Source of the DNA: an uncultured Bdellovibrionales bacterium
GTDB taxonomy: Bacteria > Bdellovibrionota > Bdellovibrionia > Bdellovibrionales > JAMPXM01
Length of the DNA stretch: 26,251 nucleotides
NCBI GenBank assembly: GCA_937927435.1
Contig: CALBDW010000158.1
Location: forward strand, 1-26,251
Direction: 5' to 3'
In this document: piece after piece, positions 1-6,583 of the stretch
How the letters are laid out: every line of letters begins with the position of its first letter
Numbering within the stretch: position 1 is the first letter of the stretch
Notes under the pieces: generated by a model
The model's input: only the letters and a program-made list of their open reading frames with translations
The model's database searches: none
Told to the model about the DNA's origin: nothing
Made by a program: the position numbers and the translations under genes

Positions 1-52
1 CACCTAGGGGAATCAGCCCTTTCATCCCCACGAAGGTGAGCCAGTTTGAGAG

Positions 53-135
<83 letters not shown>

Positions 136-290
136 TTTGAAGGGAGTTGAAGGCTGATCCTAGCTCTGAATAGCCAGGAGACGCAAGCGACATCCTCCTT
201 CACCTCTTCTCCGACGATCTCGAAAAAGTCCATCAGAAATTCGCCTCTTAACACATTGCAATACCAAGCGGAAACTGGTACCCCAAAATT

Positions 291-530
291 ATGCTATTAG
301 ATCTTCATGGTTACCGGACCGAGGACGTTCCGGATGCGGTCGACCGTTTCTTAATAAAAGCCCAGCGGGCGGGTCAAAAGCGCGTTCGCATCATGACGGG
401 AAAAGGCACGGGCCAGGTCAAGAAAACCGTCGTCAATTACTTGCGTTTGGGCGGCTTCCCGTTCGAGGAAGAACGGATGGAAAACGGAAGACGGAACGAG
501 GGCGTTCTGGTCGTTTTCTTGGATGATTAA
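291..530 (+). CDS. Stand-alone Smr-domain protein
   Basis: This 79-aa protein is essentially one Smr domain. The N-terminal motif LDLHGY (residues 3-8) and the central TGKGTGQVK loop (about 36-44) are the two hallmarks of the family. Smr domains occur at the C-terminus of MutS2 and as free proteins, and many have endonuclease or nucleic-acid-binding activity. The usual HGxG motif is here GKGTG, so catalytic competence is uncertain. The ATG is not preceded by a clear ribosome binding site. The gene stops 8 bp before the first possible orn start, so the two are probably co-transcribed, giving a pair of small nucleic-acid enzymes. The substrate cannot be inferred from the sequence. Confidence 0.85.
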   Translation: MLLDLHGYRTEDVPDAVDRFLIKAQRAGQKRVRIMTGKGTGQVKKTVVNYLRLGGFPFEEERMENGRRNEGVLVVFLDD

Positions 531-547
531 CAATCGGGATGGATGCG

Positions 548-1075
548 ATGAAAAAGCTTCTTTGGATCGACATGGAAATGACCGGGCTCGACGTCGAGCG
601 CGAAGTCGTGATCGAAATCGCGGCGATCGTGACCGATCTCGACTTTAACGAACTCGAAACCTATCACGCGGTCCTCAAACAACCCCAGGAATACTTGGAC
701 CGGATGGACGATTGGAACAAGCAGCATCACGGCGCGAGCGGCCTCACCGCCCTCGTCCCCCACGGTCGCGAACCCCATCTTGTTGAGGACGACCTCGTAA
801 CGCTCGTGGAAAGGCATTTCACCGAGCCCGCCGTGATCGCCGGGAACTCCATCAGCCAGGACCGGCTCTTCATCAATAAATACTTCAAGCGGTTGGCCGA
901 GAAGCTCCACTACCGCATGCTCGATGTGACAGCCTGGAAAGTGATTCTCAACAGCAAGTACGGCATTAAGTACGACAAACAGAACCGCCACCGCGCCATC
1001 GACGATATCCGCGAGAGTATCGCCGAAATGGCACACTACTTAAAATACGTAAGCCCTGAGCCACTTAAAAAGTAG
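548..1075 (+). CDS. orn: Oligoribonuclease (DEDDh 3'-5' exonuclease)
   Basis: Orn degrades 2-5 nt RNA (nanoRNA) to mononucleotides and is also the enzyme that clears pGpG from c-di-GMP turnover. Numbered from the upstream ATG at 539, Exo I is WIDMEMTGL with D11 and E13, Exo II contributes D108 (SISQD), and Exo III is HRAIDDIRES with H151 and D156. All five catalytic residues are therefore present. The length of 175-178 aa is close to the E. coli enzyme (181 aa). Two starts are possible, ATG 539 or ATG 548. I prefer 548 because it starts MKKLLWIDMEMTG, the usual N-terminus, and has a GGATGG stretch upstream. It lies just after the Smr gene and is followed by two inverted repeats. Confidence 0.96.
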   Translation: MKKLLWIDMEMTGLDVEREVVIEIAAIVTDLDFNELETYHAVLKQPQEYLDRMDDWNKQHHGASGLTALVPHGREPHLVEDDLVTLVERHFTEPAVIAGNSISQDRLFINKYFKRLAEKLHYRMLDVTAWKVILNSKYGIKYDKQNRHRAIDDIRESIAEMAHYLKYVSPEPLKK

Positions 1076-1086
1076 CGTCAGGGCTT
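1051..1086 (+). other. Inverted repeat spanning the orn stop codon
   Basis: AAGCCCTGA (1051-1059) is perfectly complementary to TCAGGGCTT (1078-1086). The orn stop codon lies in the 18-nt loop. No clear T-run follows, so it is more likely an mRNA 3'-end stabiliser or part of a compound terminator with the next hairpin than a terminator by itself. Confidence 0.5.
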
Positions 1087-1114
1087 CGTGTATTCCGCTC
1101 ACTTTCCCTTGAAC

Positions 1115-1140
1115 GGAGAGCTCCCGCTCTCCATTCATTT
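1115..1140 (+). terminator. Hairpin between convergent orn and ahcY
   Basis: GGAGAGC (1115-1121), loop TCCC, GCTCTCC (1126-1132) form a perfect 7-bp stem with a 4-nt loop. ATTCATTT follows on the plus strand. It lies in the 67-bp gap between the orn and ahcY stop codons. The T-tail is imperfect, so strength is uncertain. Confidence 0.55.
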
Positions 1141-1142
1141 GA

Positions 1143-2498
1143 TCAGTAGCGATAGTGCTCCGGCTTGAACGGACCGTTTTTGTTCACACCGAGGTACTGC
1201 GCCTGCTTATCCGTGAGCGTCGTGAGCTCAACGCCGAGTTTCTTCAGGTGCAGAGCCGCAACTTTTTCGTCGAGTTCCTTCGGCAAGCGATAAACACCGA
1301 CTTTCGAATACTTCTCACGGTTCGTCCAAAGCTCGATTTGCGCCAAGACTTGGTTCGTGAACGAGTTCGACATCACGAACGACGGATGTCCGGTCGCGCA
1401 ACCGAGGTTAACGAGACGACCTTTCGCAAGAACAATGATCTCGCGGCCGTTTTTGAGAGTGTGAATGTCAACTTGCGGCTTCACTTCGCGGACCGTCGAG
1501 TTCTTGTTCAGCCAATCCATGTCGATCTCGACATCGAAGTGGCCGATGTTGCAGACGATCGCGCCGTTTTTCATCTGCGTGAAGTGTTTCTCAGTGATGA
1601 TGTCGCAGCAGCCGGTCGCCGTCACAAAGATGTCGGCGATCGGCGCGGCTTGCTCCATCGTCACGACTTCAAAACCTTCCATCGCGGCTTGAAGCGCGCA
1701 GATCGGGTCGATTTCAGTGACGAGCACGCGGGCGCCGTAAGCGCGCATCGATTTCGCGCAGCCTTTGCCGACGTCGCCATAACCCGCGACAACGACGATC
1801 TTGCCCGCGATCATGATGTCGGTCGCACGTTTAATACCGTCAGCCAACGATTCGCGGCAGCCGTAAAGGTTGTCGAACTTCGACTTCGTAACCGAGTCGT
1901 TGACGTTGATTGCCGGAACTTTGAGCCGACCTTCAGCCAACATACGCTCGAGGTTGTGAACGCCCGTCGTGGTTTCTTCGGAAATTCCCACAACGTTCTT
2001 AAGAAGGTGGGTATAGCGCTCTTGGTGCATCATGTTCGTAAGGTCGCCACCGTCATCCAAGATCAGGTCGAATCCTTCGGGCCCCCAACCATTGATCGTT
2101 TGCTCAATGCACCAGTTGTATTCTTCTTCGGTCTCACCTTTCCAGGCGAAAACAGGGATACCGGCCGCCGCCATCGCGACCGCCGCGTGATCTTGGGTGG
2201 AAAAGATATTACAGGAGGACCAGCGGACTTTCGCACCGAGGTGAACCAGGGTTTCGATCAAGACAGCTGTTTGAATGGTCATGTGCAAGCAGCCGGTGAT
2301 ACGGGCCCCTTTCAGAGGCTGCTTCGGACCGTATTCCTCGCGGAGAGCCATCAAGCCCGGCATTTCGGCTTCGGCAAGTCTAATTTCCTCGCGGCCCCAG
2401 CGAGCCAACTCGGCGAAGACCTTCGGGTCTTCCATCGCCTCACAACAAACCCGGTAGTCGCGCGTTTCAGTCGCCGGTTTTGCTTGTGTATTTGTCAT
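1143..2498 (-). CDS. ahcY: Adenosylhomocysteinase (S-adenosylhomocysteine hydrolase)
   Basis: This cytosolic NAD-dependent enzyme reversibly splits S-adenosylhomocysteine into homocysteine and adenosine, removing the inhibitor left by SAM methyltransferases. The sequence shows the NAD-binding loop GYGDVGKGCA, the N-terminal substrate region TGCLHMTIQTA, the SSCNIFSTQDHAA segment, and the C-terminal NGPFKPEHYRY ending typical of the family. I place the start at ATG 2498 (MTNTQAKP, 451 aa) with GGAGAG 7 nt upstream. ATG 2528 (461 aa) has an even better GGAGG 9 nt upstream and cannot be excluded. The open frame back to 2633 runs through the leader hairpin and is unlikely to be translated. The gene lies downstream of map on the same strand and is otherwise isolated. 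Confidence 0.96.
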   Translation of the reverse strand: MTNTQAKPATETRDYRVCCEAMEDPKVFAELARWGREEIRLAEAEMPGLMALREEYGPKQPLKGARITGCLHMTIQTAVLIETLVHLGAKVRWSSCNIFSTQDHAAVAMAAAGIPVFAWKGETEEEYNWCIEQTINGWGPEGFDLILDDGGDLTNMMHQERYTHLLKNVVGISEETTTGVHNLERMLAEGRLKVPAINVNDSVTKSKFDNLYGCRESLADGIKRATDIMIAGKIVVVAGYGDVGKGCAKSMRAYGARVLVTEIDPICALQAAMEGFEVVTMEQAAPIADIFVTATGCCDIITEKHFTQMKNGAIVCNIGHFDVEIDMDWLNKNSTVREVKPQVDIHTLKNGREIIVLAKGRLVNLGCATGHPSFVMSNSFTNQVLAQIELWTNREKYSKVGVYRLPKELDEKVAALHLKKLGVELTTLTDKQAQYLGVNKNGPFKPEHYRY

Positions 2499-2569
2499 CG
2501 TGTTTCTCTCCATCGTGACGGTCGTCATTAATTCGATCCTCCGAAAGCCATGTTTCGAGGCGCCAGAGT

Positions 2570-2619
2570 AAAAAACCGGATCCCATGCGTCAACGAAAGG
2601 CCGTCCGTTGGGACGCATG
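2570..2619 (-). terminator. Leader hairpin between map and ahcY
   Basis: On the minus strand CATGCGT + CAACG (2619-2606, with a two-base bulge) pairs with CGTTG + ACGCATG (2595-2584) around a 10-nt loop, giving a 12-bp stem. A T6 run (2575-2570) follows 8 nt later. It could terminate map or act as an attenuator for ahcY. The spacing to the T-run is long for a classic terminator. GGCGCCAG also occurs twice in the spacer, at 2559 and 2619. I do not see the published SAH-riboswitch core. Confidence 0.45.
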
Positions 2620-2651
2620 GCGCCAGCGTCCACCCTTCCGCCTCTCAGAAA

Positions 2652-3407
2652 TCAATAGACGGTCAAAATCACGGGCCCCGTTTCGGTGATGAGGACCGTG
2701 TGCTCAAACTGAGCCGAAAGACAATGATCGGCAGCCGTGTACCATTTGATCGTCGAGTTCGGGATCTCGTACTCCACCAACTCGGCATTCGTTTCATTGA
2801 CCATCGGTTCAACCGTAATCGTGGCGCCAGGGCGCAAGCGGTCGCCCCGACCTTTCTTGCCGAACGAGGGCACGAAAGGCTCTTCGTGGAAGTTGCGCCC
2901 AATCCCGTGGCCACCGATTTCGCGGACCACGTAGTAACCTTGCTTGGTCACGTACTTATTGATCGCGAAACCGATATCACCCGTCGTTCCCCACGGGGTG
3001 ATCGCTTCGATCCCCTTCTCCATTGCCTTCTTCGCCACCTCGGTGATCCGACGTGCGCGTTCGGAAACCTGGCCGACAAAGAACGTCGCTGACGTGTCAC
3101 CGTGGAATCCGTCTTTATAGCAGGTGACGTCGATGTTGATGATGTCCCCTTCCTTTAGGACGGTTTTATCGGGCACCCCGTGACAAATCACATCGTTCAC
3201 GGATGTGCAGATCGATTTCGGATATCCGTGATAGCCGAGTGGCGACGGACGCGCTCCATGAGAAAGCGTAAAGTCGTGAGCAATCTGATCGAGTTCTTCC
3301 GTCGTAATACCAGGCCGAATGAACTTCGCGGTATGGTAAAGGGTTCTAGCTGCCAGCTGACAGACTTTTTCCATCAGCCTGATTTCTTCAGGAGTTTTAA
3401 TCGTCAC
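2652..3407 (-). CDS. map: Methionine aminopeptidase, type I
   Basis: This enzyme removes the initiator methionine from nascent proteins. The dinuclear metal ligands of the family are visible: two aspartates (NIDVTCYKDGFHGD), a histidine (GGHGIGRNFHEEP) and two glutamates (TVEPM and QFEHTV). I choose GTG 3407 (VTIKTPEEIRLM, 251 aa) as the start. It has GGAG 8 nt upstream, it gives the canonical N-terminus and length, and it lies about 40 bp downstream of a promoter-like sequence. The frame stays open to 3533, and an ATG at 3431 would add MCPCGAGN, which resembles the CPCGSGK segment of SEC-C zinc motifs. That ATG has no ribosome binding site, so I treat it as less likely. ahcY lies downstream across a hairpin. 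Confidence 0.95.
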   Translation of the reverse strand: MTIKTPEEIRLMEKVCQLAARTLYHTAKFIRPGITTEELDQIAHDFTLSHGARPSPLGYHGYPKSICTSVNDVICHGVPDKTVLKEGDIINIDVTCYKDGFHGDTSATFFVGQVSERARRITEVAKKAMEKGIEAITPWGTTGDIGFAINKYVTKQGYYVVREIGGHGIGRNFHEEPFVPSFGKKGRGDRLRPGATITVEPMVNETNAELVEYEIPNSTIKWYTAADHCLSAQFEHTVLITETGPVILTVY

Positions 3408-3454
3408 GTTTCCCGCTCCGCACGGACACATCCGATTTGATATTTTCGCGGCCG

Positions 3455-3483
3455 ATTTTAACAGATCCCGGCCGCCCAGTCCA
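3455..3483 (-). promoter_or_regulatory. Predicted sigma70-type promoter for map
   Basis: On the minus strand TGGACT (3483-3478) and TAAAAT (3460-3455) are separated by 17 bp. Transcription would begin near 3448, upstream of the GTG start at 3407. This agrees with rejecting the longer frame. It is a consensus match only. Confidence 0.4.
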
Positions 3484-3615
3484 AGACTGTCGAAAAATGC
3501 CAATATAGCCGATTTCACTGGAAAAATTTGCACCCAAGGCAGACAGACTCTTGCAGTCTTCCCGACTTCGGAGAAGATGGCGCCGTTAACGAATTAAAGC
3601 GTGCGCGAGGCTGAT

Positions 3616-4578
3616 ATGAGATACACCCTCCGGTCTTTATTCGCGGCGACGGCCGCTTTCCTTTCCGTTAACTCTGTTTATGCCCTCGAACCGTCTCCAG
3701 AGGCGATCTCACTGATCGAAAAGAGTTACGTCCCGGGGATTACGACGCACATCATTTCCTCAGAGGAAAAGGGCCTGAGCGGTCTCGCGACCTGTCAAAT
3801 CGACCGAGTCCAAATCGGAGCCAAGGACCCAATCGAAAACAAATTGAGTCTCGTCACAGCCCGCCTCTACCAGCCAAAAATTTTCGGACAGACCAATCCG
3901 GTGTCGAGAGCTGTCATCGTCCTTCCGCCCATCGGAGGAATGACTCCTCTCGACGAAGCCTACTCCCTGGGACTTTGTACCTTCGGTTTTCGGGCCGTCA
4001 TTTTGGAGGCCTGGACGCCGGATTCGCGTGACGAGTTCGACCTAATGGCGCATGACCGCCAAGCCGTCCGGGCTGTCACGGCCGTTCGCCGCCTGATTGA
4101 ACTTTTGGCGCCTGTCCGACCGAAGCAAATCGGTCTTCTCGGCACCAGCGCCGGTGCGATTATCGGAGCCCTTGCCGTGGGAATCGACTCCCGTCTTTCT
4201 GCAGCCGCCTTGATCGTCGGCGGTGGGAACCTCCCCGAGATCTACGCCAAGAGCACGGAGGAAGGGCTTTCGCGCCTTCGTGAGGCCCGCATGAGAGCCT
4301 ATGGGTTCACGACCGTCGAGGAGTACCTCGAGGCTCTAAAAGCGAGCATTCGAATCGATCCCCTCAACTTCGCTAGTTACAGCGGCCCGAAACGGGTTCT
4401 CACCGTTCTTGCGGAGGACGATACGGTCGTTCCGACGGCCACCCAATGGGCCCTCTATGAGGCCTTTGGCAGCCAGGAACTCATTCGCCTGAAAGCGTCG
4501 CACTTTTTTGCCATCGCCGACACGGCGGTTTCCCGCCATCGCGACATTTTGACGTTTTTCCAAGCAAATCTTGAATAA
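3616..4578 (+). CDS. Exported alpha/beta-hydrolase (dienelactone-hydrolase-like)
   Basis: This 320-aa protein has an N-terminal signal peptide (basic RYTLRS, hydrophobic LFAATAAFLSV, likely cleavage after VYA), so it probably acts in the periplasm or outside the cell. The hydrolase fold shows a nucleophile elbow GTSAG with Ser about 178, an acid in AEDD about 268-269 and a histidine in ASHFF about 296, a complete Ser-Asp-His triad in the expected order. The start is ATG 3616 with GAGG 5 nt upstream; the GTG at 3601 lacks one. The substrate is unknown, and an esterase, peptidase or lactonase are all possible. It lies alone between map (divergent) and a small basic protein downstream. Confidence 0.8.
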   Translation: MRYTLRSLFAATAAFLSVNSVYALEPSPEAISLIEKSYVPGITTHIISSEEKGLSGLATCQIDRVQIGAKDPIENKLSLVTARLYQPKIFGQTNPVSRAVIVLPPIGGMTPLDEAYSLGLCTFGFRAVILEAWTPDSRDEFDLMAHDRQAVRAVTAVRRLIELLAPVRPKQIGLLGTSAGAIIGALAVGIDSRLSAAALIVGGGNLPEIYAKSTEEGLSRLREARMRAYGFTTVEEYLEALKASIRIDPLNFASYSGPKRVLTVLAEDDTVVPTATQWALYEAFGSQELIRLKASHFFAIADTAVSRHRDILTFFQANLE

Positions 4579-4699
4579 ACCGCCTCATCGCGAATCAATG
4601 TCGGCGTGAGCTGTTTCAGTTCGCGCCGTTTCCCAAATCCGGGGCCCCTCCTCCTTGAATTTGGTCCAGGCCCTGCCGAAGAGACCGGCGGAGGTGCTG

Positions 4700-5032
4700 A
4701 TGAGAAAAACCACGAAAAAACCTGCCGCCGCAAAAGCACGAAAACCTCGTGCCCCAAGGAAAACCGTGAGCGGCGCGCGCAAGACGAAAGCTAAAGTCAT
4801 CAGTTTGAAAGCGAAAGCCCGTCGAGCTCCCCAAAAGAGAGCGGAAAAGAAAGCAGCCCCGCCTTTAAGCCCGGGCCAAGTCATTCGGAAGCTTTTGGAA
4901 CTTAAGGAAGCCCGCCGAAAGCAAGCGGCGGAAAACCGCCCTCACCACCAGTGGAAAAAACCCTTACGTTACATGGAAGACCGCAACCATAATGTCGCGA
5001 AGTTCGCCGGCCCCAGACGGCGGGCGGTCTAA
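4700..5032 (+). CDS. Small basic histone H1-like protein
   Basis: This 110-aa protein is rich in Lys, Arg, Ala and Pro. Residues 1-55 are almost only basic residues and alanine, with motifs such as KKPAAAKARKPRAPRK. Residues 57-78 form a likely helix (SPGQVIRKLLELKEARRKQ). The tail is less charged and carries PHHQWKKPLRYMED. The composition resembles the histone H1-like tails of bacterial nucleoid proteins, so DNA or RNA binding is likely but inferred. The start is ATG 4700 with GGAGG 5 nt upstream, not the ATG at 4655. The gene converges on the SWIB protein across a shared terminator. I do not recognise a named family for the C-terminal half. Confidence 0.75.
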   Translation: MRKTTKKPAAAKARKPRAPRKTVSGARKTKAKVISLKAKARRAPQKRAEKKAAPPLSPGQVIRKLLELKEARRKQAAENRPHHQWKKPLRYMEDRNHNVAKFAGPRRRAV

Positions 5033-5034
5033 AC

Positions 5035-5074
5035 AAAAAAAGCCACCCTGTTTCGAGGGTGGCTTTCTTTTTTG
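5035..5074. terminator. Bidirectional intrinsic terminator
   Basis: AGCCACCCT (5041-5049), loop GTTTCG and AGGGTGGCT (5056-5064) form a perfect 9-bp GC-rich stem. A7 precedes it and TTTCTTTTTT follows, so both strands show a stem plus U-tract. It serves the plus-strand basic protein and the minus-strand SWIB gene. Confidence 0.93.
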
Positions 5075-5095
5075 GGATCAGCAGGAACCCAAGAC

Positions 5096-5497
5096 TTACG
5101 CTTTCGCGAGATGTTTCGAAACGTATTTTTGCATTTCGAACATCGTCACCGACTTCTTGTTGCCGAAGATCGGGCGGAGTTTCTCGTCAGCGTTGATCGT
5201 TTGTTTGTCTTGGAGACCGTTCTTTTTGATGTATTTCCAAAGTTTCGAGACGACTTCTTGGCGCGGGAGAGGCGAAGCGCCGACGATTTCTGCCAATTGA
5301 GCGCTGGGCTTATAAGGAGCTTTGAGAGCGGGGTTCAGCGTGCGCTTCTTTTTAGCGCCGGCTTTTTTTGCAGCCGCTTTTTTCGTTGCTTTTTTAGCAG
5401 CGGCTTTTTTCGTTGCTTTTTTAGCAGCGGCTTTTTTTGTCGCCTTCTTGGCAGTCGTTTTTTTCGCTGCCTTTTTGGTCGTCTTTTTCTTCGCCAT
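5096..5497 (-). CDS. SWIB/MDM2-domain protein with histone H1-like tail
   Basis: The protein is 133 aa. Residues 1-52 are a lysine/alanine/threonine tail built on repeats of KKATKKAAA. Residues about 58-131 match a SWIB (SWI/SNF complex B) domain, with the typical sequence around ALKAPYKPSAQLAEIVG, LWKYIKKNGLQD and FGNKKSVTMFEMQKYVSKHL. SWIB domains are eukaryote-type chromatin modules also found in chlamydiae and a number of other bacteria, where they are thought to act on chromosome structure or with topoisomerases. The start is ATG 5497 with GGAGGAG upstream. A promoter-like sequence lies about 110 bp upstream, giving a long untranslated leader. It ends at the terminator shared with the H1-like gene. 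Confidence 0.92.
   Translation of the reverse strand: MAKKKTTKKAAKKTTAKKATKKAAAKKATKKAAAKKATKKAAAKKAGAKKKRTLNPALKAPYKPSAQLAEIVGASPLPRQEVVSKLWKYIKKNGLQDKQTINADEKLRPIFGNKKSVTMFEMQKYVSKHLAKA
5362..5442 (-). repeat. 27-bp coding tandem repeat in the SWIB gene tail
   Basis: A 27-bp unit (plus-strand GCTTTTTTCGTTGCTTTTTT plus AGCAGCG) is repeated about two to three times with few changes. It encodes the 9-residue KKATKKAAA period. Such repeats change copy number by slippage in steps of nine residues, which would alter tail length without breaking the frame. Confidence 0.75.
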
Positions 5498-5612
5498 CTC
5501 TTTTCTCCTCCACAATCGGGCCCTCTGAGCCCCGATGTTTTTTGTTTATCCGAGATGTTCAGCCGATTCCATTGAACAACAGAACGGCTCATCTCATATA
5601 CAACGTGGCTTC

Positions 5613-5640
5613 ATGATACCTATGAGTTGAGCGTTGTCCA
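5613..5640 (-). promoter_or_regulatory. Predicted sigma70-type promoter for the SWIB gene
   Basis: On the minus strand TGGACA (5640-5635) and TATCAT (5618-5613) each match the consensus at 5 of 6 positions and are 16 bp apart. The predicted transcript would carry a leader of about 110 nt before ATG 5497. Confidence 0.5.
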
Positions 5641-5674
5641 AAGAAAAATGCATTGGCAATCTTTTTTTCCGCTG

Positions 5675-5903
5675 CCTCTCCTAGGGTGAACCGCTCGCAT
5701 TCGGCTTCCGGAGCCGTTTTCCCCCTAGGAAAAACAAGCAAAACTCGGTTTTCCCCTGGGCAAACTCCACCGATTCACCCCCCTTTCCCCTAGAGAAAAC
5801 CCGGTTTTCCTAGGGGTAAACGCCTTTCAACGAGGAGAAAACGTGGCGAGTTTCCCCGTCCGATTCCCCCGTTTTCCCTCGACCAGACCGTCGTTTTCCC
5901 TCG
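5675..5903. repeat. Cluster of degenerate CCTAGG-centred palindromes
   Basis: The gene-free gap 5498-5978 holds at least five copies of an imperfect palindrome resembling TTTTCCCCTAGGGGAAAA. They are centred near 5682, 5726, 5757, 5791 and 5811, with spacings of 44, 31, 34 and 20 bp. Half-sites follow: GGAGAAAAC near 5834, TTTCCCC near 5851, ATTCCCC near 5863, and CGTTTTCCCTCG twice (5870 and 5892). The best copy is GTTTTCCCCCTAGGAAAAAC at 5716-5735. A short hairpin, CGGCT/AGCCG (5702-5716), lies between the first two. The remainder of the gap, besides the SWIB promoter, shows nothing I can assign. The cluster looks like an operator array or a nucleoprotein site, but its function is unknown. 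Confidence 0.7.
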
Positions 5904-5978
5904 TCCGCGAAGAAGATTCGGACCTTTTTTGGCTCTTCTAGCCTCAAGAATGCCTCGAATCGAGCCGTAGTAAAGGGT

Positions 5979-6536
5979 ATGAAGGCAATGAGCTTCATCG
6001 AAATTCTTGAAGAACAGATTCGAAAAGATCTCAGGAAAGAGATCGAAGCTGAAGTTCGCGCCGAACTAGCCAAGGAAAAGGGCCAGGAATTCGCGGAAAA
6101 CACGGCCGACCCGACCGAAAACCTGGCGGCTCGCCTTGCAACGGGTCTTAAACGGTTCACATTCAGGACTCAAACCCACGTCGGATACCCTCGATCCAAA
6201 CGACCGGAAACCGTTTCCACGCGCCCCGAACCTCGGGAACCCAACGCGAAACCTGTCCCGCCGGAAATCCGGAAACGCGCCGAAACCTTCCAGACTCTCT
6301 GTGCTTTCGAGCTCTTGAGGCGTCATTCGGGTAACCGCCTGCCGGAGGAGTTTACCGAGTCGGAGCTGAAGTCCGCTTGGCGCCAAGCCGCTTTAAAAAG
6401 CCACCCCGACCGTCATCTCGATGCCGATGCGACCACACAGGCGCAGATGGCAGCCCTCTTCCGGGAACTCCAAACGGCTTACGCCCTCCTCGCTGAACTC
6501 TTCCAAATTAAGGCTGATGCCGCCAAAGCAGCTTAA
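5979..6536 (+). CDS. Orphan J-domain-like protein with N-terminal coiled coil
   Basis: This 185-aa protein begins with a highly charged helix (residues 4-36, EILEEQIRKDLRKEIEAEVR) that should form a coiled coil. A Pro/Arg-rich linker follows (about 60-98). The C-terminal domain (about 100-178) contains the J-domain signature: a helix LKSAWRQAALK, then HPD at 142-144, then FRELQTAYALLAELF. The HPD motif stimulates DnaK-type ATPases, so the protein is probably a specialised Hsp70 co-chaperone. There is no Gly/Phe or zinc region and no dnaK nearby. The start site is weak: AAAGGG lies too close to ATG 5979, and ATG 5988 is an alternative. The gene sits directly downstream of the palindrome cluster. 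Confidence 0.78.
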   Translation: MKAMSFIEILEEQIRKDLRKEIEAEVRAELAKEKGQEFAENTADPTENLAARLATGLKRFTFRTQTHVGYPRSKRPETVSTRPEPREPNAKPVPPEIRKRAETFQTLCAFELLRRHSGNRLPEEFTESELKSAWRQAALKSHPDRHLDADATTQAQMAALFRELQTAYALLAELFQIKADAAKAA

Positions 6537-6543
6537 AAAGGGT

Positions 6544-6569
6544 CGGTGAGGCCTTATCAAGCCTCACCG
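6544..6569 (-). terminator. Intrinsic terminator after ettA
   Basis: CGGTGAGGC (6544-6552) and GCCTCACCG (6561-6569) form a perfect 9-bp stem with an 8-nt loop. Read on the minus strand the stem is followed by ACCCTTTTTAAG, a short U-tract. On the plus strand no U-tract follows. It therefore mainly serves ettA, while possibly protecting the 3' end of the J-protein mRNA. Confidence 0.75.
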
Positions 6570-6583
6570 GACGGGAAAAACGC

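Noticed and set aside
1..52. Possible coding segment on the minus strand after the tRNA (reads ...LTFVGMKGLIPLG)
   Set aside because: Too short and cut by the window edge to support a gene call. It also contains a CACCT...AGGTG inverted repeat that could simply be a terminator stem.
1155..2531. 458-codon plus-strand open frame opposite ahcY
   Set aside because: It is wholly antisense to a textbook ahcY and has no recognisable domain or ribosome binding site. It is a shadow of codon bias on the other strand.
2534..2640. SAH riboswitch upstream of ahcY
   Set aside because: The hairpin is real, but the conserved core sequence and pseudoknot of the known SAH riboswitch are not recognisable by eye.
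5362..5442. CRISPR-like regular repeat
   Set aside because: The 27-bp units are contiguous, in frame, and encode a KKATKKAAA tail. There are no spacers and no cas genes.
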